DNA of 64,000 nucleotides from Rufibacter latericius. Lineage in GTDB: Bacteria; Bacteroidota; Bacteroidia; Cytophagales; Hymenobacteraceae. The position numbers were made by a program, and so were the translations under genes. Positions 35,319 to 43,976 of the stretch are shown here, piece after piece; the first letter of the stretch is position 1, and each line of letters begins with the position of its first letter. Location of the stretch: the NCBI RefSeq assembly GCF_003721515.1, contig NZ_RJJD01000008.1, positions 124,001-188,000 on the forward strand, read 5' to 3'. The notes under the pieces are model-generated. The model worked only from the letters and a program-made list of their open reading frames with translations, did not search any database and was not told the DNA's origin.

Positions 35319-36110
35319 ATGAGAAAGCTGACGCTAGCATTGGCCCTTATTTTCCTGGCCCACCTCTCCACGCAGGCCCAACAGATTAAAACCCAGTTGG
35401 TGGAGTACAAAGAAGGTTCTACCACCCTGGAAGGATACCTGGCCTACGATGCCTCTAAGAAAGGAAAGCTGCCGGCGGTTCTGGTCGTGCACGAATGGAA
35501 CGGCATCAGCGACTACACCAAAAAACGGTGCGATCAACTGGCAAAGATGGGCTACGTGGCTTTCGCGGCAGATATCTATGGCAAAGGAGTCAGACCTACC
35601 ACACCGGAGGCTATGGGTGCCGAGGCCGGTAAATACAAAAACAACATTCCGCTGTTGCGTCAACGGGTAAACGCCGGGTTAGCCCAATTAAAAAAACAGG
35701 CCAACGTAGATGCCTCGCGGGTAGCGGCCATTGGGTATTGTTTCGGGGGAACCACGGTGTTGGAACTGGCCCGTAGCGGAGCCGATGTCGCCGGGGTCGT
35801 GAGTTTCCACGGAGGGTTGGGCACCCCGAATCCGGCGGATGCGGCTAACATCAAGGCCAAGGTGCTGGTAGCACACGGAGCCATTGACCCCTTCGTTCCC
35901 AAAGCTGAGTTAGACGGGTTCTTCAAAGAAATGAACGACGCCAAGGTAGATTACCAGTTTAACGCCTACAGCGGCGCGGTACACGCCTTCACCAACCCAG
36001 ATGCCGGTTCTGACATCAGCAAAGGAGCCGCTTACAACGCCGACGCGGACCGTAGGTCTTGGGAAGACATGAAACAGTTTTTCGCCGAGATTTTCAGAAA
36101 GAAGGCCTAA
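35319..36110 (+). CDS. Secreted dienelactone hydrolase family protein
   Basis: This is an alpha/beta hydrolase of 263 residues with a signal peptide (LALALIFLAHLSTQAQ). It has the Cys-Asp-His triad of the dienelactone hydrolase family: Cys in IGYCFGGTTV, Asp in HGAIDPFVP and His in GAVHAFTNPDA. The N-terminal ILVVHEWNGISDY-like segment (here LVVHEWNGISDYTKKR) is standard. The periplasmic location suggests an ester- or lactone-cleaving role other than chloroaromatic degradation. The ATG at 35319 precedes the signal peptide directly. Confidence 0.88.
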   Translation: MRKLTLALALIFLAHLSTQAQQIKTQLVEYKEGSTTLEGYLAYDASKKGKLPAVLVVHEWNGISDYTKKRCDQLAKMGYVAFAADIYGKGVRPTTPEAMGAEAGKYKNNIPLLRQRVNAGLAQLKKQANVDASRVAAIGYCFGGTTVLELARSGADVAGVVSFHGGLGTPNPADAANIKAKVLVAHGAIDPFVPKAELDGFFKEMNDAKVDYQFNAYSGAVHAFTNPDAGSDISKGAAYNADADRRSWEDMKQFFAEIFRKKA

Positions 36111-36138
36111 AACATCTTCCTACTTTTTCTTTAGAAAC

Positions 36139-36167
36139 GCCGCTGCTAGATTCTTTCGCGCAGCGGC
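36139..36167 (+). terminator. Terminator after the dienelactone hydrolase gene
   Basis: GCCGCTGC and GCAGCGGC pair around a 13-base loop, followed by TTTTCTC. Confidence 0.65.
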
Positions 36168-36196
36168 TTTTCTCTTAGAATCCAATCCGAAGGTTG

Positions 36197-36230
36197 TTTT
36201 GAAGCTGATTTTCCAAAAAGAGGCTCAGAA
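36197..36230. repeat. Dispersed palindrome, weak copy 15
   Basis: TTTTGAAGCTGATTTT, CCAA, AAAGAGGCTCAGAA. It is diverged and recognised mainly by spacing. Confidence 0.35.
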
Positions 36231-36402
36231 TGGCCCTAAAGTTGTAACACCTTGCCAACTGAATTGATACTTAAGTAGTCCTCCCCAGAGGTTTACCAAC
36301 ATGCCGCCAACCAAGGCAGGTAGATACCGTATGGTAAAGGCTTTTAGAGCGGAACCCATCCCCCGGGTCTTCTCTAAGCCTTGTACCTATTGCCCATTCA
36401 TC

Positions 36403-38208
36403 ATGCTTACACCCTCTGCCCGAAACTTTTTTGTATGCACGTATAGCCTTTTGCTGGTACTGACCTTACTGGCTTTTCCGGCGTGTAAAAAGAAAGATCC
36501 GCACGCAGAAGAAACGGTGGTGTTCAAACCAGAGCCCATCTCGCCCGAAGATACCATCAAGTATCCCAATGAGCTCATCACTACCCTCAACCGGAAAAAC
36601 AAGTGGGTAGACTCAGTCTTCCGTAGGATGTCACCCGACGAGCGCATCACGCAGCTGATGATGATTGAGGTATTCTCCAACCAGGGACCTCAGCACGAAG
36701 AAGACGTGAAACTGCTCATCCGGCGGTACAAAGTGGGCGGGCTTATTTTCTTCCAGGGTGGGCCCGTGCGCCAAGCCAAGATGACCAACCGCCTGCAAGC
36801 CGTTTCCAAAATTCCGCTCTGGATTGGCATGGACGCCGAAAACGGGATTGGTATGCGCATGGACAGCGCCATGCAGTACCCCTTGCCCATGCTGCTGGGG
36901 GCCATCAACAACGACAGCCTTATCTACCAGATGGGGGCCGAGATGGCCTTTGAGTTCAAACGCTTAGGCATGCACCTCAACTTCGCGCCGGTGGTAGACG
37001 TGAACAATAACCCCAAGAACCCCATCATCAGTTACCGGGCCTTTGGGGAGAACAAAGACGATGTCAGCTCCAAAAGCCTGGCTCAGATGCTGGGCATGCA
37101 GGACAACGGCATCATTGCCACCGCCAAACACTTCCCCGGCCACGGCGACACCGAAGTTGACTCGCATTATGATTTGCCCGTCATCACGTACGACCGCAAA
37201 CGCCTAGATTCCATGGAACTGCATCCGTTCCGGCACCTCAGCCAGAGCGGCGTGGGCGGTATCATGGTAGGGCACATCCACCTGCCCAAGCTAGACTCTA
37301 CCGCCAATCTGCCTGCTTCCCTTTCCAAACCCATTGTGACGGGTATTTTGAAAAACGAGCTCAAATACAGCGGCCTCATCTTCACCGATGCCATGGTCAT
37401 GAAAGGCGTGACGAAGTATTTTAAACCCGGCGAGGCCGAGGTCATGGCCCTGGAAGCCGGCAACGATGTGCTGGAACGTCTGGTGAGCGTACCCGAGGCC
37501 TTAAGGGCCATCAAAGCCGCCATCCGGCAGGGCCGCTTAAGCCAGAAGCAGATTGACCGCAGTTGCAAAAAGGTACTGGCCGCCAAATTCTGGGTAGGAT
37601 TGAACAAGTACCAGCCCATTCCCCTGGATAGCCTGTACCAGGATTTACACGCCCCGCATGCCCACGAGATGCTGCGGCGGCTATCAGAAGGCTCTCTTAC
37701 ACTGTTGCAGAACAAACGCAAAATGATTCCGCTGGAAGAGAAGAAACGCCGGAAAGTGGCGAGCTTGGCAGTAGGCGGCGTCAGGACCACGTTTTTCCAG
37801 AAGCAGATGGGCAGCCGGCTCACTACCAAGGACTTCTTCCTGCCCCGCAAAAGCTCCAAAAAATACCTGGAGAAACTCCGCAAGGAACTGCTTAAATACG
37901 ACCTCCTGCTCATCAGTATTTACGGTCCCAGCATCAGGCCCAGCAACAACCTGGGGTTTTCTACCGAAGAACGAAACCTGGTAGATGAACTGATCCGCAA
38001 GAAAAGAAGCGTAGTGGTTCTCTTTGACAACGCCTATACCCTGAACCGATTCCAGGACATTGACCAGGCCACCGCCCTTTTGGTAGGTTACCAGCAATTA
38101 CCGGCAGTACAGGCCGCCGCCGCCCGAATGCTCATGGGCGATATTTCTCCGCAGGGCAAGCTACCAGTCACGGTGAATTCACAATTCAAGTACGGCGACG
38201 GGCTGTAG
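36403..38208 (+). CDS. GH3 beta-N-acetylhexosaminidase lipoprotein (NagZ-like)
   Basis: This is a family 3 glycoside hydrolase, 601 residues from the ATG at 36403, exported as a lipoprotein (LLAFPACKKK). The NagZ hallmark KHFPGHGDTEVDSH, carrying the His-Asp acid/base pair, and the nucleophile region FTDAMVMKG are present. NagZ enzymes release N-acetylglucosamine from peptidoglycan fragments. A C-terminal GH3-type second domain of about 200 residues follows. The upstream in-frame ATG at 36301 would add 34 residues that mask the lipoprotein signal. namZ starts 98 bases downstream, which supports a joint role in cell-wall turnover outside the cytoplasm. Confidence 0.9.
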   Translation: MLTPSARNFFVCTYSLLLVLTLLAFPACKKKDPHAEETVVFKPEPISPEDTIKYPNELITTLNRKNKWVDSVFRRMSPDERITQLMMIEVFSNQGPQHEEDVKLLIRRYKVGGLIFFQGGPVRQAKMTNRLQAVSKIPLWIGMDAENGIGMRMDSAMQYPLPMLLGAINNDSLIYQMGAEMAFEFKRLGMHLNFAPVVDVNNNPKNPIISYRAFGENKDDVSSKSLAQMLGMQDNGIIATAKHFPGHGDTEVDSHYDLPVITYDRKRLDSMELHPFRHLSQSGVGGIMVGHIHLPKLDSTANLPASLSKPIVTGILKNELKYSGLIFTDAMVMKGVTKYFKPGEAEVMALEAGNDVLERLVSVPEALRAIKAAIRQGRLSQKQIDRSCKKVLAAKFWVGLNKYQPIPLDSLYQDLHAPHAHEMLRRLSEGSLTLLQNKRKMIPLEEKKRRKVASLAVGGVRTTFFQKQMGSRLTTKDFFLPRKSSKKYLEKLRKELLKYDLLLISIYGPSIRPSNNLGFSTEERNLVDELIRKKRSVVVLFDNAYTLNRFQDIDQATALLVGYQQLPAVQAAAARMLMGDISPQGKLPVTVNSQFKYGDGL

Positions 38209-38220
38209 CAGTCTTTTCTG

Positions 38221-38255
38221 TTTCTGGTATGTTTCAGGTAAAATGGGCTTAAAGC
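38221..38255. repeat. Dispersed palindrome, copy 16
   Basis: TTTCTGGTATGTTTC, AGGT, AAAATGGGCTTAAAGC. It lies 12 bases after the GH3 stop, between the two cell-wall hydrolase genes. Confidence 0.5.
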
Positions 38256-38306
38256 AGCCGATAAAATAGGGTGTACAAACTCTGCTTCTTTTGCTATATT
38301 GCTGTA

Positions 38307-39596
38307 ATGAAGCGACTTCTCCCCTCCCCATTTTTCGGGCTTTTAGCAGTTCTTTCCCTTCTGCACCTAACGGCCCTCGGGCAAGCAAAAAAGGACCAGA
38401 AAACAACTGCCCCGGCGCAGCGGGTGATCATTGGTATTGAACGCCTGATTACCCCTGAGTTTCTCCCTTTCATCCAGAACCGGCGCGTGGCAATCTTAAC
38501 CAACCACACGGGCGTGATGCCAGACAAAGGCCACCTAGTGGATCTGCTTCACGCCCGCCCCGACGTGAAGGTGGTGAAACTTTTCAGCCCGGAGCATGGC
38601 ATTAGGGGCGAGGCCGATGATCACGTAGCCGATGCCGTGGACCAGAAAACGGGTCTGAAGGTAATCTCACTCTACGGAAAACTGCGCAAACCCACCCCCG
38701 AGATGCTGAAAGATGTAGACCTACTGCTCTTCGATATCCAGGATGTAGGGGCCCGCTACTACACCTACATCGCTACCATGCAGGCCGTCCTGGAGGCCGC
38801 CGCCGAAAACAAGAAACCCATGATTGTGCTGGACCGTCCTAACCCAATTACTGGGCTTTACGTGGATGGCGCCGTGGGCAAAAATGCGAAGCAGCCCGTA
38901 CTTACCCCCAACTTTCTGCCCATCACCCATGGCATGACGGTGGGCGAGCTGGCCCGCATGTTCAACGGCGAACGCGCTGCCAAAAAGCTTCCCCAAGCCG
39001 AGCTGATGGTAGTACCCATGCGCCATTACTCCCGCAGCCAGTGGTTTGACCAAACCGGTTTGCCCTGGATCAAGCCCTCGCCCAACATGATCAACCTGAC
39101 CACCGCTACTTTGTACCCGGCCACCTGCATTTTGGAAGGTACCAACGTTTCGGAGGGTCGGGGTACCATGCAGCCCTTCGAGTTCATTGGCGCTCCCTGG
39201 ATTGACGGCGAAAAACTGACCAAACAACTCAACAGCTACAAACTGGCCGGCATCACCTTTAAACCCGTGCAGTTCAAACCAGACAGCGTGATAGACGGCA
39301 TCCGGATCTATCCGCCCAAGTTTGTGGGCCAGACCTGTTCCGGAGCCCAGGCCATCGTCACGGACCGTACTAATTTTGAATCGGCGAAGGCCACGCTGTA
39401 CATCATCCACGCCCTGAAAACGCTTTACCCAAGCCAACTGGAATGGAAGAACACTCGCCTGGACGGCTTATGGAAAACCGATGTCACACGCCAGCGCCTG
39501 CAGGCTGGTGATTCTCCCAAAGATATTTTATCGACCTGGGCCGATGAACTCTCTTATTTCAAACAAGTTAGAGCCAAATACCTGCTTTACCCGTAG
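38307..39596 (+). CDS. namZ: Exo-beta-N-acetylmuramidase NamZ (DUF1343)
   Basis: NamZ-type enzymes (DUF1343, family GH171) remove N-acetylmuramic acid from the non-reducing end of peptidoglycan fragments. The 429-residue protein has a signal peptide (FFGLLAVLSLLHLTALGQ) and the family blocks RVAILTNHTGV, FSPEHGIRG, LFDIQDVGARYYTYI, VLDRPNPITG and LEGTNVSEGRGT. The ATG at 38307 is chosen; an in-frame GTG at 38271 is less likely. Next to a NagZ-like GH3 gene it forms a MurNAc/GlcNAc pair that could take glycan strands apart one sugar at a time. Confidence 0.93.
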   Translation: MKRLLPSPFFGLLAVLSLLHLTALGQAKKDQKTTAPAQRVIIGIERLITPEFLPFIQNRRVAILTNHTGVMPDKGHLVDLLHARPDVKVVKLFSPEHGIRGEADDHVADAVDQKTGLKVISLYGKLRKPTPEMLKDVDLLLFDIQDVGARYYTYIATMQAVLEAAAENKKPMIVLDRPNPITGLYVDGAVGKNAKQPVLTPNFLPITHGMTVGELARMFNGERAAKKLPQAELMVVPMRHYSRSQWFDQTGLPWIKPSPNMINLTTATLYPATCILEGTNVSEGRGTMQPFEFIGAPWIDGEKLTKQLNSYKLAGITFKPVQFKPDSVIDGIRIYPPKFVGQTCSGAQAIVTDRTNFESAKATLYIIHALKTLYPSQLEWKNTRLDGLWKTDVTRQRLQAGDSPKDILSTWADELSYFKQVRAKYLLYP

Positions 39597-39625
39597 TAGG
39601 CAGGTCACACAATACATCAGAACAC

Positions 39626-40657
39626 ATGGTCCTCCGTCTCTCGCTGCATTTTCTGTCTTTTCTTTTCACCGCAGGCTTGGGTTCCTGCCAGCAATCTACT
39701 TCAACTTCTACCATTACCAGCAAAATCCCAGCGGTTACAACCTCCACGCCTACGGTTGCTGTATCTCAGCAGAAGCCTGGCGGGCCGTATGCCACGAAGA
39801 ATGTGGTGTTGGTGGTGATTGACGGAGTTCGGTACTCAGATTCCTGGGGAGACTCCACGTTCGCCAACATCCCGCGCATGGCCCGCGAACTGGCACCTCA
39901 AGGGGTTTTCCATCCGCAGTTCTTTAACAAAGGGGTCACCAAAACCAACCCGGGGCACGTGGCCCTGACCACGGGGCAACACCAGAACATCAACAACAAC
40001 GGCAGCGAACTGCCCCGGCTCCCCTCGGTCTTCCACTACTACCGGCAGTTTACCGGCGCTCCAGAAACCGATGCCTGGATCATCACCAGCAAAGACAAAC
40101 TGGAGATACTGGCCCGCACCTACAGCCCAGACTCGGCGGCCCGTTATGCGCCGGCTACCAGCAGCGGGAAGAACGGGATCGGAAGCGGCAATCGTCCAGA
40201 CACCACCACCATCCGGATCGCCAAGCAGATTTTCACCAAGCACAAGCCCAAACTGGTGCTCATTAACCTCCGGGAACCTGACACCGAGGCCCACGGAGAC
40301 AACTGGGAGGGCTACCTCAAAGCCATCAGGCAAAGCGACCGTTTAGTGGCCGATTTATGGAAATGGCTGCAAAAACAGCCTGGTTACAAGAACACCACCA
40401 CCCTGCTGGTCACCAACGACCACGGTCGGCACACGGGTAGCCGCTTCCAGGACCACGGCGATAACTGCGAGGGTTGCCGCCACATCAGCCTGCTGATGCT
40501 GGGCCCCGATGTGCAACCCGGAACGCTCGCCAGCAAACCACGCTCCCAGGTAGACGTGGCCGCCACCATGGCCGAACTTCTGGGCTTCCCCATTCCGAAA
40601 CGCCAGGGAGAGCCGATGCTGGAATTATTTAAATCAACTTTGCAGGTTGGGGAATAA
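39626..40657 (+). CDS. Alkaline-phosphatase-superfamily phosphodiesterase-like lipoprotein
   Basis: This is a predicted metal-dependent hydrolase of the alkaline phosphatase superfamily with 343 residues. The signal ends TAGLGSC (lipoprotein). Metal and nucleophile positions appear as VVIDGVRYSD (Asp), GVTKTNPGH (Thr nucleophile), EPDTEAHG (Asp/His) and NDHGRH (Asp-His), with a last His possibly in CRHISLL. It lies 29 bases after namZ on the same strand, so it is probably cotranscribed. The substrate is unknown; a phosphodiester or sulfate in cell-wall debris is one possibility. Confidence 0.8.
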   Translation: MVLRLSLHFLSFLFTAGLGSCQQSTSTSTITSKIPAVTTSTPTVAVSQQKPGGPYATKNVVLVVIDGVRYSDSWGDSTFANIPRMARELAPQGVFHPQFFNKGVTKTNPGHVALTTGQHQNINNNGSELPRLPSVFHYYRQFTGAPETDAWIITSKDKLEILARTYSPDSAARYAPATSSGKNGIGSGNRPDTTTIRIAKQIFTKHKPKLVLINLREPDTEAHGDNWEGYLKAIRQSDRLVADLWKWLQKQPGYKNTTTLLVTNDHGRHTGSRFQDHGDNCEGCRHISLLMLGPDVQPGTLASKPRSQVDVAATMAELLGFPIPKRQGEPMLELFKSTLQVGE

Positions 40658-40701
40658 AGCGTTTAGGGCCTGTTTTTAATAAAACAGGCCCTAAACGCTT
40701 T
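40656..40701. repeat. Dispersed palindrome, perfect copy 17 (bidirectional terminator)
   Basis: Two perfect 21-base arms, starting AAAGCGTTTAGGGCCTGTTT, flank a TAAT loop. It begins inside the TAA stop of the phosphodiesterase gene and lies between convergent genes. It is the most symmetrical copy in the window. Confidence 0.85.
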
Positions 40702-40728
40702 CTAGAAAATCAGCAGAAAAAACGTGGC

Positions 40729-41511
40729 TTATCGGTTCAGAGCCTGGTTCCGCTCCTTCAGTTCAATGGCTTTCCGGGCTTCCATCAGCCGGGTAAAGGC
40801 CGTGATGTTGGTGAAGATGGCCAGCACCGTGATAGGAATGGTGAAGACAGACATGGTCTCGAAGATGTGGAACGGAAGACCCGGCACGTACAGCTTGTAG
40901 TCTGGCCCGATAAGTGAGGCCGTTAACCCGCAGAACATACCCGCCAAGGCAATCAACACCACCCGCTCAGGCCGCTGGAAGAAGCCTCCCTTGCATTCCA
41001 CACCCAATCCTTCGGCCCGGGCCCGGGTATAGCTCACCATCATGGACCCGATCATGGCAATAAACGCGAAAAGCGAGCTGAGAAAGTAATGGTGCGACAT
41101 GAGGTAGTAACAGATACCCAGGAACATCACCAGTTCGCTGTAGCGGTCCAGCACCGAGTCATATAAGGCCCCAAAGGTGGAGCCCATGTTGCCCATGCGT
41201 GCTACCTGTCCATCTAGCATGTCAAAGAGGCCCGCCATCATGATCAGGAAACCGGCCCAGCCCACGTAGGAGAAATCATTGTGGTTCTCGCTTTCGCCGC
41301 CAATCACAAAGATGATGGCTACTCCCACGTTCATGATGAACCCCGTGGTGGTGACGGCATTGGGCGTGAACCCCAGCCTGATCAGGAGCCGGACGAATGG
41401 GTTTACAATCTTGTAGATCCCCTGCTGCAGGAACACTTTCCAGGCTTTCTCGCCAGGTGCTTTCTTATTCTTCACCGTAGAATCTACGCCCATTTTTTCA
41501 GTTGCTTCCAT
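40729..41511 (-). CDS. CDP-alcohol phosphatidyltransferase (probable phosphatidylinositol-phosphate synthase)
   Basis: This 260-residue membrane enzyme transfers a phosphatidyl group from CDP-diacylglycerol to an alcohol. The family motif DMLDGQVARMG...GALYDSVLDR contains all conserved aspartates, glycines and the AR pair. About five to six hydrophobic helices surround it. The gene ends a run with inositol-3-phosphate synthase, a PgpA phosphatase and GtrA, so the acceptor is probably inositol 3-phosphate, as in the inositol-lipid cluster of Bacteroides. Glycerol phosphate or another alcohol cannot be excluded by sequence alone. Confidence 0.85.
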   Translation of the reverse strand: MEATEKMGVDSTVKNKKAPGEKAWKVFLQQGIYKIVNPFVRLLIRLGFTPNAVTTTGFIMNVGVAIIFVIGGESENHNDFSYVGWAGFLIMMAGLFDMLDGQVARMGNMGSTFGALYDSVLDRYSELVMFLGICYYLMSHHYFLSSLFAFIAMIGSMMVSYTRARAEGLGVECKGGFFQRPERVVLIALAGMFCGLTASLIGPDYKLYVPGLPFHIFETMSVFTIPITVLAIFTNITAFTRLMEARKAIELKERNQALNR

Positions 41512-41532
41512 TTGTTTCCCTTCGTGAAACGA

Positions 41533-41922
41533 TTAGCTGTAAGTGGTGTCTTTCTTGAAAACAAACTTTTTCTGCATCTGGTAATTATACCCCACTCCTA
41601 CCACCAGCGAGGTAATAACCTTAGAGATAATATAACTGACGCCCGTGTGATGCGTGATCAGGTAAACTCCGGCGGCGTTTAAAAACAGGCTGCCGCTCCA
41701 GATAATAAAATACCGGAAGGCCTGGGCCACCAGACTGGAATCCTCGGCGTTGAAAACCCACTCTCTGCCTAGCGCGAAATGGGTGATACCCCCCGAGGCG
41801 GTACCTAGCACCGTGGCCAAAACATACCAACTCCCCAACAACTCTACCGCCAGAACGGTCACCAGAAAATCAACCACAGTGGCGCCCACAGAGGCAGTCT
41901 GAGCCTTTAAAAATGTGAGCAT
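41533..41922 (-). CDS. GtrA family membrane protein
   Basis: This is a 129-residue protein with four hydrophobic segments, typical of GtrA. GtrA-like proteins are thought to move polyprenyl- or lipid-linked sugars across the inner membrane. The motif GGITHFALGREWVF between helices two and three fits the family, as does the basic end YNYQMQKKFVFKK. Its ATG directly follows the pgpA stop without a gap, and the CDP-alcohol phosphatidyltransferase starts 21 bases later. A role in flipping a glycosylated inositol lipid is an inference from context. Confidence 0.85.
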   Translation of the reverse strand: MLTFLKAQTASVGATVVDFLVTVLAVELLGSWYVLATVLGTASGGITHFALGREWVFNAEDSSLVAQAFRYFIIWSGSLFLNAAGVYLITHHTGVSYIISKVITSLVVGVGYNYQMQKKFVFKKDTTYS

Positions 41923-42381
41923 CTAAAATAGCTTTACGTAAACCAAAATTTGAAGAAGGAGGTTGGCGCAGACACCGGCTAAAAGATCATCCAGCATCAC
42001 TCCCCAACCACCTTTTACCTCCTCAGCTTTTCTGATGCCGAGGGGTTTTACGATGTCAAAAAAACGAAACAGCACCAGCCCTGCCACCAAGTACGGAAAA
42101 GTAACCGGAATAGCTATCAAAGTAAGACACATGCCGGCCACCTCATCGATGACCACCTTCTTGTCGTCCTTGCCCCAGAGGGGCTCCACCTGATGGGCCG
42201 ACCAGACGCCTATGGCGGTGATCAGAAAAGTCACACTGACCTGCCAAAGCACGAGCCCCTCCCCACCCCCTTGCCAAAGGTACCAGCAAAGGCAGGCGGC
42301 CGCGGCGGCCACCGTGCCCCCGCCCTTGCCCACGTACCCGATGCCCAGGCCGGTGGAGAGGAGTCTGTGTAGGTGCATCAT
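41923..42381 (-). CDS. pgpA: Phosphatidylglycerophosphatase A family protein
   Basis: This is a 152-residue membrane phosphatase of the PgpA family. The N-terminal GLGIGYVGKGGGTVAAA, the core VVIDEVAGMCLTL with acidic catalytic residues, and FRFFDIVKPLGIRKAE are all standard. PgpA dephosphorylates phosphatidylglycerophosphate. In this gene setting the more likely substrate is phosphatidylinositol phosphate, giving phosphatidylinositol. It is translationally adjacent to gtrA and follows the inositol-3-phosphate synthase gene by 27 bases. Confidence 0.92.
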   Translation of the reverse strand: MMHLHRLLSTGLGIGYVGKGGGTVAAAAACLCWYLWQGGGEGLVLWQVSVTFLITAIGVWSAHQVEPLWGKDDKKVVIDEVAGMCLTLIAIPVTFPYLVAGLVLFRFFDIVKPLGIRKAEEVKGGWGVMLDDLLAGVCANLLLQILVYVKLF

Positions 42382-42408
42382 AGGGTACTTACAGCAACCA
42401 TAGGGTGA

Positions 42409-43734
42409 TCACAGCGTGTCGACCAGGTCTTGGTAGTAGTCCAGGCCCAGGTGGGTGATCAGGTCCTCGCCCATCATGTGGCGCAGGGTGTTCTGCAGTT
42501 TCATCAACTGCTTGAAGATGTCGTGCTCGGGGGCCAGGCCCTCAGCGGTCTGCGGGGACTTGTAGTAGAAGCTCAGCCACTCCTGGATGCCCGACATGCC
42601 GGCTCTTTGCGCGAGATCAGTAAATAGGGCCAGGTCCAGCACCAGCGGGGCGGCCAGGATGGAGTCGCGGCACAGGAAGTTGATCTTGATCTGCATCTGG
42701 TAGCCCAGCCAGCCGAAGATGTCGATGTTGTCCCAGCTCTCCTTGTTGTCGCCGTGGGGCGGGTAGTAGTTGATGCGCACCTTGTGGTACATATCGCCGT
42801 AGAGCTCGGGGTTTGATTCCGGTTTAAAGATCTCGTCCAGCACGCTCAGTTTACTCACTTCTTTCGTTTTGAAGTTCTCAGGGGCGTCCAGCACGTAGCC
42901 GTCGCGGTTGCCCAGGATGTTGGAGGAGAACCAGCCTTTCACGCCCAAGGCTCTGGCATGCAGACCCGGGGCCAGGATGGTTTTCATCAGCGTCTGGCCG
43001 GTCTTGAAGTCCTTGCCCGAGACAGCGATGCCGTTCTCTTTAGCCAGCTCCACAATAGCGGGAATGTCCACGGTCAGGTTCGGGGCGCCGTTGGCGAAGG
43101 GCACCCCGGACTTGATCGCCGCGTACGCATAGATCATGCTCGGCGCGATGGCTGGGTCATTGTTGCGCAGACCTGCCTCGAAGGCCTCGATGCTTTGGTG
43201 CACCTCAGACTCCTCGATGTAGATCTCGGTGGAGCCGCACCACACCATCACCAGGCGGTCACAGTTGTTGGCTTCCTTGAACTCGCGGATGTCGTCCATG
43301 AGCATCTCGGCCAGAGCCATTTTGTCGGCGCCCTCCTTGACGTGGGTGCCGTCCAGGTTGCGGGCGTAGGCCCGGTCGAAGACCGCCTTCATGGGCCGGA
43401 TCGCCTCCAGCTCGGCCTTGACGGCGTGCAGCAGCATGGGCTCGAGCACCTTGGCCGTGGAGGCCGCCTCGAAGACGTTATCGGCGTACACGTCCCAGCC
43501 CCCGAAGACGATGTCCTCCAGCCCGGCCAAGGGAACAAATTCTTTGATGAGGGGATGGCGGTCCTCGGTGCGTTTGCCCAACCGGATGCGGCCCATCTGG
43601 GTGAGGGAGCCCACCGGCTGCGACAGGCCTTTCTTGATGGCCTCTACCCCCGCGATCAGCGTGGTGGCCACCGCCCCCAGGCCCGGCATCAAAATGCCCA
43701 GCCGGCCATCGGCGTTCTTAACTTGGTAATCCAT
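42409..43734 (-). CDS. ino1: Inositol-3-phosphate synthase
   Basis: This enzyme turns glucose 6-phosphate into inositol 3-phosphate with NAD as cofactor. The 441-residue protein has the NAD-binding start LGILMPGLGAVATTLIAG and the catalytic blocks VSGKDFKTGQT, FSSNILGNRDG and CRDSILAAPLVLDL. The gene looks richer in G and C than its neighbours by eye and has a long antisense open frame as a result; high expression or different ancestry could explain it. It opens the minus-strand cluster with pgpA, gtrA and a CDP-alcohol phosphatidyltransferase, giving a complete inositol-phospholipid route. Confidence 0.95.
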   Translation of the reverse strand: MDYQVKNADGRLGILMPGLGAVATTLIAGVEAIKKGLSQPVGSLTQMGRIRLGKRTEDRHPLIKEFVPLAGLEDIVFGGWDVYADNVFEAASTAKVLEPMLLHAVKAELEAIRPMKAVFDRAYARNLDGTHVKEGADKMALAEMLMDDIREFKEANNCDRLVMVWCGSTEIYIEESEVHQSIEAFEAGLRNNDPAIAPSMIYAYAAIKSGVPFANGAPNLTVDIPAIVELAKENGIAVSGKDFKTGQTLMKTILAPGLHARALGVKGWFSSNILGNRDGYVLDAPENFKTKEVSKLSVLDEIFKPESNPELYGDMYHKVRINYYPPHGDNKESWDNIDIFGWLGYQMQIKINFLCRDSILAAPLVLDLALFTDLAQRAGMSGIQEWLSFYYKSPQTAEGLAPEHDIFKQLMKLQNTLRHMMGEDLITHLGLDYYQDLVDTL

Positions 43735-43942
43735 AGTTCTATACTTTAAACTTGTTGGATAGATGTCTTTAATTTAAGGGTAAACCAAAGCTTAAGATAT
43801 AGAATTTCCTATAAATGCCTTCATGTATATACGCTATTTATTGCCGTATTTCTACTGAAAAAGGAGTAACCTCTCCAGGGTTCAAGGTTCGGCAGCCTGA
43901 AGGAAGCCTGGCAGGGACATTAACCAGACAGAAATGTGCTTG

Positions 43943-43976
43943 TTTTAAGCCCGTTTAGAAAATTTAAGCCAGAAAC
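43943..43976. repeat. Dispersed palindrome, copy 18
   Basis: TTTTAAGCCCGTTTAGAA then AATTTAAGCCAGAAAC. It abuts the stop codon of the RHH protein gene on the minus strand. Confidence 0.55.

Noticed and set aside
38721..39437. 238-codon minus-strand frame inside namZ
   Set aside because: The namZ motifs are clear and the antisense frame has no family features.
42958..43749. 263-codon open frame antisense to inositol-3-phosphate synthase
   Set aside because: It mirrors the codon bias of the GC-rich gene on the other strand, has no recognisable domain and no promoter or hairpin of its own.
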